This document shows positions 58,464 to 64,000 of a stretch of DNA of 64,000 nt, piece after piece; positions within the stretch are counted from its first letter, which is position 1; every line of letters starts with the position of its first letter. A program made the position numbers and the translations under genes. The DNA is taken from assembly GCA_014529385.2 (NCBI GenBank), contig CM043953.1, positions 111,168,549 to 111,232,548 of the forward strand, in the 5' to 3' direction. Source of the DNA: Adiantum capillus-veneris. Lineage: Eukaryota > Streptophyta > Polypodiopsida > Polypodiales > Pteridaceae. The notes beneath the pieces are model-generated. The model was given only the letters and a program-made list of their open reading frames with translations, did not search any database and was not told the DNA's origin.

Positions 58464-58586
58464 ACCACCCAACCATACCTATATATAGGCCCTTGGCCCT
58501 CCTATATATATCCCCTGTATCGCATGTGTATCCATTGGCCCTTGGCCAGGGCCGTGCCCTCCTATGGTCCTACCCTTGTGATGACA
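58464..58586. repeat. 123-bp direct repeat, right copy
   Basis: Same orientation as 52724-52846. Neither TG/CA ends nor a flanking target duplication is evident, so whether the pair are terminal repeats of one element or two insertions of a small element is open. Confidence 0.8.
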
Positions 58587-59057
58587 GTATTTTAAAAATA
58601 CTCGACATGGTGGTGGTATGGTACAGTCTAATTATTTGGAATAGATGTTCAATTGGTTCTTTTACATGAAATCTACTTGTAAGCTCACCGTGGAGCATTC
58701 ACAACAATCCAAGATTGCAAGGGAAGTGCGCAAATTGAGTCATCAAGAGCACAACAACAAGCGCCAAATGTCTATGCTGCATGGCACCAACATAGGGTCC
58801 AATAATGGTCCAGGGGGATTCAAAACCAGCAACTACTCCATGCCAATGCAGGATAATAAGGGTTGAGGTGGATTCAGCACTTATAACTACTCTTATATAC
58901 ATTTATTTTCTATAAAAATTTGGGGGAACCCGTTTAAAATATAATAGCTTTTTAAAGAAAATTACAGTGTGAAGGGACCTTTTAAAATGAGCCCTTACGA
59001 ATATAAAATACACTCACGTGTTGCTTCTTCTCCATAAGTGAGTTCCCACCATACCCC

Positions 59058-59940
59058 ATGGCACACACCAAGCAAATCCCCAAAGAGCATCCGCTTGCTA
59101 ACAAGAACACTCTCCAAGGTTGCAACAGTCGGCATGGCTTAAAAACACAACAAAATGCCCGCAAACACTTGGGCATTCTTGGTGCACCTAAAGCTTTGGG
59201 CAAGGTAGTTGGGGAGCGGACTCATTACCAGCACAAATGCAAGAATTTCAACAATAGCAAGGACAGCAGGCACGTCAAAGATTCAAGAAATGCACCAAAC
59301 GATGGCGAGAAAAAGAATTGGAATCATCATCCACAAAAGACAAGGAACATCCATCGCGCCAACAATCGCAAGCGAGTGGTGCATACAAACAAGTGAATTA
59401 GATAAAGAGCCACCATGGTAGTGTGTTGAGATACCATGCACACACCAGGTGCCAGTGGTGGAGAAGACATTACCCCATGGGCAAGGAGCTCTCCCTAAAA
59501 CACAAGATTGAGAGGCAAGGGGAGAGGAGGATGATGAGGAACTGGAGGAGGTGGCACCACCAACGACAAAGAATGTAAATTACCCCAAATCCAAGTTTTT
59601 TAAGAATCCCAAGCATCATCCACAAGTAAATATGCAAGTGTCCCCTAGACAACCTCAACATCATCGCAAAATTGCAAGGGTATTTGCCGAAATCCAGCAC
59701 TACCAGAAGACAACCAAGATACTCATTCAAGGAGCCCCCTTTTCTCGCACGATGAAGGAGTTTCTCCAAACTTATCAAAATCAATATAGAATGTAAGCAA
59801 TGGCATTGGAGGAGATTCAAGAAGCTACATAGACCCACATCATTTCTGTTTTAGAGGATGCCATACATACAAAGTGAGTGACATACAAAGTGAGTGACTA
59901 TACAATTAAAGGGCGTGCAACTTGTGCACCAATTGAGGTA
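59058..59940 (+). pseudogene. Histone H3-like pseudogene with long N-terminal tail
   Basis: From about 59640 one plus frame aligns without gaps to the histone H3 fold: an alpha-N segment with EIQHYQKTTKILIQ (H3 has an EIRxYQKSTELLIR pattern), APFSRTMKEF for helix 1, QYRM, a stop, AMALEEIQEAT for helix 2, then ISVLED, and AIHTK-stop-VT for the C-terminal AIHAKRVT. In-frame stops are at 59794 (TAA), 59830 (TAG) and 59875 (TGA, at the Arg of AKRVT). Four residues before AIH are missing. An upstream frame from ATG 59058 begins MAHTKQ, like H3 MARTKQ, but is in another frame and lies about 200 codons from the fold; that link is less certain. Loop 1 has canonical H3 length, which argues against a centromeric H3. 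Confidence 0.7.
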
Positions 59941-60253
59941 AGACCTTGAGCATTAGCTAAAGTAGAACTTATCTTTTTGTATTACCCACCCTACTTTTGC
60001 ACCCAAACATTTTGACAATGATTAAAGAATTTAGAGTTTTGTATCTTCTATGTCCAAAATCATTTAAGCTTTTTAGCTTCTTAATGTCAGAGTGTAAAGG
60101 GGAAAGGGGGTGTTTGTGAATGAATCTTGAATTCAAGAAAAATAAGTGCTTTTTCGATGTCCTGGGGTGCACACAAGGCCCCAAAAAAAAACAAAAAGGG
60201 GGATGGACACAAGGGTGCGCAAATCAGTAAACAAGAAACAAAAAGCAAAAAGG

Positions 60254-60333
60254 GGGGGTGGCCATAAGGGCGCACAGATCAGCCAAACAAGATTTCCTAT
60301 TTGGCTAATCTGTGCGCCCTCGTGGCCATTCCC
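60254..60333. repeat. Hairpin beside the CHR3 LTR
   Basis: Arms 60254-60287 and 60300-60333 pair with few mismatches (core GGGCGCACAGATCAGCCAAA) around a 12-base loop. A partial direct copy (GGATGGACACAAGGGTGCGC) precedes it at about 60200. Confidence 0.75.
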
Positions 60334-60361
60334 ATTTTTTCTTTTTCTTTTTTTTGCCTTT

Positions 60362-61951
60362 TGTAACATTTAATGGCCTAATAACTTGTGTGTAGCGGAA
60401 ATTAGCATGAACATAGTGGGCATTTCATTAGAATAGATTCCTAATGAGAATTACAAGAGTGCTTGGGTGGAGAGAGCAACAAAAAGCATAACACCTAGTT
60501 AGATAGCATCAACAATACTTTCAAAAGAGAGAGAAATTAAGCTATTGACAACAGTTGAGGACCGGATTTGCATGGAGCCAATCCCCCCTCCAAAAGGCTT
60601 TGTATTATGGTTTCTCCCATCAAGAGAGACATTGTACAATAAAAATTCTTTGTGTTCCTTCAAGACTAGCTAGTGCAATGAAGATGGAAGCTTTATGCAC
60701 TAAGCAAAACACTTAATCAAACACAACTTGAATTATCCCCGTTCTCAGACCCAAGACCTCACACACCTTCGAAGATGGTGAGAGCTAGCAGGGTATAAGA
60801 GTAGATTGAGAGGAAGAAGGAGTATCTTACGAGAAAGATGTACATCTCCTCACATAATCACTCATATGTAGCATAGCTTAGCTTAGTAATTAGCTTGGTA
60901 GAGGAGATGAGCATGCATTGAAGCTTGGCTCTTGGTTGGATTTGCATCCACATGCCAAGAGAGTGTTGATGTAGGCTTCTATCTCACAAGCTTGGAGTAG
61001 GTGATGAGTTCTCCATTAAAGCTTGGGAAGAGATAGTCTTCTCTTTCTTCACACATGAGCTTGTGTCAGTGTGTGTGTGATAATGCCTTGCAAAAATCAG
61101 CCCCCTCTCTCTCTTGGGCGAGCCCTCTTGCTAATTGCTCTTGCTGAAGCCTCATTGGCCCTCCCCAAGTCAAGCCAATTACAATTAAGCAGCATAAGTG
61201 ATAGCCTTCTGACATGTGTCCCCCTTTCCCCTTTTGTGAAAGCTTTAGGTAACTAAATAATTAAACTAAACTCTCATTGGACCCCTTTGCCTCCTGGCCA
61301 ATAGGAATCAGGCAAGCCATGGGGCTCCTGAATGCTCATTGGACCCCTTGGGAGACTGCCCAATAGTCTTCTAGGAGACTTAATTCTCATTGGTTTCTTT
61401 TATTAAATGTTTTTAAATTAATTAAACTAGATTTACTCTAGCTTAATTCTCATTGGTCCACTTCAAGGGTCTTCCAATAGGAATTGGGCACACCTTGTGG
61501 GCATCTGGCCTAGGGAGCTGACATGTGTCCCTAATTCCCTTTGTGTAAAGGGAGCCTGTGTGTGTGTGTGTGGCTTTCTCTCTCATCCCCTACCTTTAGG
61601 GCTCGCCCCCTCCCATGTAGGGATGTGCAAAGACTTTTAGGGCACACACAAAGCATCCAATTTTTCCCTAGGGTTGACCTTTGGACACAACCTTTGAATT
61701 TTGGAACCTTAGCATTTTGGAAGTCTTAATGGGCTGAACCTTAGGGTCTTTTTAGCCCATTGTTGCACATGGCTCTTTTGCAAATGGCCCCCCCTTTGGA
61801 TCCCTATTTTCCCTCCTTTGGATCCCTACTGTGGCCGGTCTGCTAGCTTAACCAATATTCTAGCTTTTTCTCCCCTGGCCTTCCCCACATTAAATGATCA
61901 GTTTAATATGAGAAAATCATTTAGGAGAATTAGATATTGATTATTATGACA
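60362..61951 (-). repeat. CHR3 3' LTR
   Basis: 1590 bp; on the minus strand TGTCATAATAATC...TTACA. Very similar to the split solo LTR at 19141-20518. The left flank CCTTT (60357-60361) should be one copy of its target duplication. ATTGG/CCAAT pairs lie at about 61268-61305, 61331-61366 and 61446-61483. Confidence 0.92.
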
Positions 61952-62377
61952 TTACCTCTCTCTTGAAATCATAGTCGTCCTCGACTATGGTGTAGAGAAG
62001 ATAAAGCATGTTCATGAGTCCTTTTCTTAGCGGGTAGAGGATCCACAATGGATGACTGATAGGACTAATGTGCAGACATGCTAGCGGCAGCCTCAGGCTC
62101 TCAAGCGCTAAATGGACTAGTCCCCTACGACATCATTCCACAATGGATGACTAGTCCATTTGGCGCTTGAGAGCCTGAGGCTGCCGCAAGCATGTCTGCA
62201 CATTAGTCCTATCAGTCTTCCATAGTAAAGTGACAAGCTCTACTTGGTGTTTGGGAGACGTCGTCTCCGCAAAGTTGATCTAAGCATGCATACTACTTCA
62301 TTTTTGTGCACAAATAAAGAAAAAGAGAGTCTTATAAGACAAAAATTTTGTTCATTTTTAACATTTTGTACATTTGC
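61952..62377 (-). other. CHR3 3' untranslated region with 67-bp inverted repeat
   Basis: Begins with the polypurine tract (minus strand GATTTCAAGAGAGAGGTAA). Arms 62055-62121 and 62150-62216 are reverse complements with two mismatches around a 28-base spacer. CCACAATGGATGACT occurs as a direct repeat at 62043 and 62139. CHR1 and CHR2 have only one arm at the matching place. Confidence 0.85.
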
Positions 62378-64000
62378 TTACTCTTGGGAAGCATTGTAAG
62401 CATTGACAAGGTTTAGGTTATCCTTTAATTGTATGCCTTGCATCCATCTAGCATCTTCAAAAGGATAATTCTTAAACTTAATAAGATATCGTCGGATAGT
62501 CTTACCGCCTCTTAGTACCTTGTCTTCATGTCGGAGAATGGACTCGGGCTGCAGCACCTCTTCTTGGTCCTCGATCTCCGGTGGATCTTCAATAGTTGGT
62601 TCTTGAGGTGGCTCTCCTTTGTAAGGCTTCAATAGGCTCACATGAAAAGCATTCTGTATGAGCCAATGATTGGGCAACTTGAGTTGATAGGCCATCTCAT
62701 TGATTGGCCTAAGAATCTGAAAGGGACCATAGTACCTTTTTGCTAGTTTAGCATAGTACTTTTGGTGACCCGTAGGATTCTTGCCCGTTGTGTGCCTTAA
62801 TCGAGCCTTGGGAAAATTTAACAAGACCCAATCGTTTTCTTTAAAGGCTTGGGCTCTTCTGTGCTTGTCAGCAGCAGCCTTTTGCCTTTGCTGTGAGATA
62901 GAGATAGCATCCTTAATCTTTTGGAAAGATTCTTGTAGGTCTCGGCTATACTCATCTGCAGCGAAGATCTTCCCATGTACCTTAAGTAGCGAGGGACTTT
63001 TTGATCTTCCCTCAATTACCTCGAAAGGTGCTTTTCCCGTGGAAGTATGTACAGTGTTATTGTAAGCATACTCCACTAAGGGTAAGTACTTCTCCCATTG
63101 GGATCTTTGATCTACTTCCGTTACATAGGCTTTTAGTAGATCGAGAATGGTTAGGTTAGCTATTTCACTTTGGCCATCAGTTTGTGGATGATAGGCCGAA
63201 GAGAAGTTTAGCCTTGTTCCTAAATTCTCAAAGAGACCCTTCCAGAAATTACTGGTCATTCTAGGATCTCTATCCGACACTATGGACATGGGCAAGCCAT
63301 GGTATTTGAAAATTTGTGAAATGAAGAGGGTTGCCATTTGATGGGCTTTGATAGTCTTTTTGACAGGTATAAAATGAGCTTGTTTACTGAACCTGTCTAC
63401 TATCGTCCATATTCCCGTATTCCCATGGATAGACTTAGGCAATCCAAAGCTAAAATCCTTGGATATGCTCTCCCATGGTGAATTAGGGATTGTCAAGGGT
63501 TGAAGCAATCCAGGTTGCTTTCCTCTATAAAATTTTGTCTTTTGACATACCACACATTTGGAAACATACTCTTGTATGTTCACTTTCATGGTAGGCCAAT
63601 AGAAATATGTTTCAATTCCCTTTAAGGTAGACTGAATCCCTCTATGCCCCGCATACGGGGGAGCATGAGATTCATACATTACTTTCTCACGTAGTGAGTT
63701 AGTAACGCATAGTCTATTGCCATAGAGAAGATAACCATCTTGTAAAGTAAATGGTTCTTCTTTCTTCCCTAATGCAAGGGCTGAAATCACATCTCTAAAA
63801 TAGGGATCAATAGCATACTCATCTATCATTGAAGATAGATCATTGTGAGTTGCTATGGAAACCGCATTCACTCTCGGTCGTCTTGAGAGTGCATCGGCTA
63901 CTTGATTATGCTTGCCAGCAATGTGAGCAATATGAAAATGAAATTGCGAAAGGAAATTTTCCCACCTCATTTGTTTGTCGGAGAGTTTGGTCTGCGTCAT
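62378..64000 (-). CDS. CHR3 Pol: RNase H tail, integrase and chromodomain
   Basis: 540 residues from the minus strand, open through the right edge; the terminal Met at 64000 is internal, not the true start. RNase H tail about 1-45 (HIAGKHNQVADALSR); zinc domain H112, H119, C149, C152; integrase core with D182, D243 and E279 (35 residues between the last two); GPFQIL module near 425; chromodomain about 484-535 with RYLIKFKNYPFEDARWM. The integrase inserts cDNA, and chromodomains of this group are known to bias insertion toward marked chromatin. Lys precedes D182 where relatives have Met. Coding appears intact, unlike CHR1 and CHR2. Confidence 0.93.
   Translation of the reverse strand: MTQTKLSDKQMRWENFLSQFHFHIAHIAGKHNQVADALSRRPRVNAVSIATHNDLSSMIDEYAIDPYFRDVISALALGKKEEPFTLQDGYLLYGNRLCVTNSLREKVMYESHAPPYAGHRGIQSTLKGIETYFYWPTMKVNIQEYVSKCVVCQKTKFYRGKQPGLLQPLTIPNSPWESISKDFSFGLPKSIHGNTGIWTIVDRFSKQAHFIPVKKTIKAHQMATLFISQIFKYHGLPMSIVSDRDPRMTSNFWKGLFENLGTRLNFSSAYHPQTDGQSEIANLTILDLLKAYVTEVDQRSQWEKYLPLVEYAYNNTVHTSTGKAPFEVIEGRSKSPSLLKVHGKIFAADEYSRDLQESFQKIKDAISISQQRQKAAADKHRRAQAFKENDWVLLNFPKARLRHTTGKNPTGHQKYYAKLAKRYYGPFQILRPINEMAYQLKLPNHWLIQNAFHVSLLKPYKGEPPQEPTIEDPPEIEDQEEVLQPESILRHEDKVLRGGKTIRRYLIKFKNYPFEDARWMQGIQLKDNLNLVNAYNASQE

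Larger units (their letters stand above)
60362..64000 (-). mobile_element. CHR3: chromovirus, minus strand, 3' portion
   Basis: 3' LTR at 60362-61951, a 3' untranslated region with an inverted duplication, and an intact integrase-chromodomain frame that continues beyond 64000. It is the youngest-looking family member here, because this frame has no stop. Confidence 0.92.

Noticed and set aside
59058-59940. Centromeric histone CENH3
   Set aside because: Long tail is suggestive, but loop 1 between the first two helices has the canonical H3 length rather than the longer CENH3 form, so only an H3-like call is justified.

Overview
This window looks like repeat-dense nuclear DNA of a land plant with a large genome. 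The evidence is nested Ty3/gypsy LTR retrotransposons, tRNA-primer binding sites, a Tat-type polyprotein carrying a second (archaeal-type) RNase H, chromodomain integrases, long CA/TG/CT microsatellites and no dense gene track. I cannot name the species; nothing marks it as a flowering plant. There is no rRNA, tRNA, CRISPR or bacterial gene content. No intact host gene was found. Two non-retroelement coding remnants stand out: a spliced, probably transposase-derived gene at 50.2-52.5 kb and a histone H3-like pseudogene at 59.1-59.9 kb.

Layout. (1) 1-10268: TAT1, a nearly intact plus-strand Tat-lineage element (5' LTR cut by the window edge). It has two small paralogous ORFs ahead of a 1.6-kb-residue-scale Gag-Pol with one frameshift near the integrase C-terminus. 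TAT1 sits inside the integrase of (2) 10269-17763: B1, a minus-strand gypsy element that has lost its RT. B1 in turn sits inside the protease of (3) 17764-24480: CHR1, a plus-strand chromovirus. CHR1 also received an antisense solo LTR with TSD GCCTA, and a 1.25-kb inversion then cut through that LTR. (4) 24481-28894: old repeats, microsatellites and a palindrome-bearing tandem array. (5) 28895-48833: D1, an old element related to B1, with 5' LTR, PBS, palindrome array, degenerate Gag and a 3' LTR. It lacks recognisable pol and is interrupted by (6) 37960-46705: CHR2, a complete but mutated chromovirus with TSD TATCT. (7) 48834-60361: low-copy or ancient DNA with the two remnants above and a pair of 123-bp direct repeats 5.6 kb apart. 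(8) 60362-64000: CHR3, a minus-strand chromovirus with an intact integrase-chromodomain ORF running off the right edge.

How the parts relate. CHR1, CHR2, CHR3 and the solo LTR are one chromovirus family (LTR about 1.5-1.6 kb, TG...TTACA, initiator-Met primer). B1 and D1 share an unusual Gag: a distinct N-terminal region, a Cys...Asn-His...Glu-Cys motif and paired short zinc knuckles. The most striking cross-element pattern is in the non-coding leaders. B1, D1 and an unassigned tract at 36.6-37.6 kb each carry spaced repeats built around a different short palindrome. All the palindromes have a self-complementary CGCG/GCGC-like centre, which would fold as RNA into hairpins with self-complementary loops.
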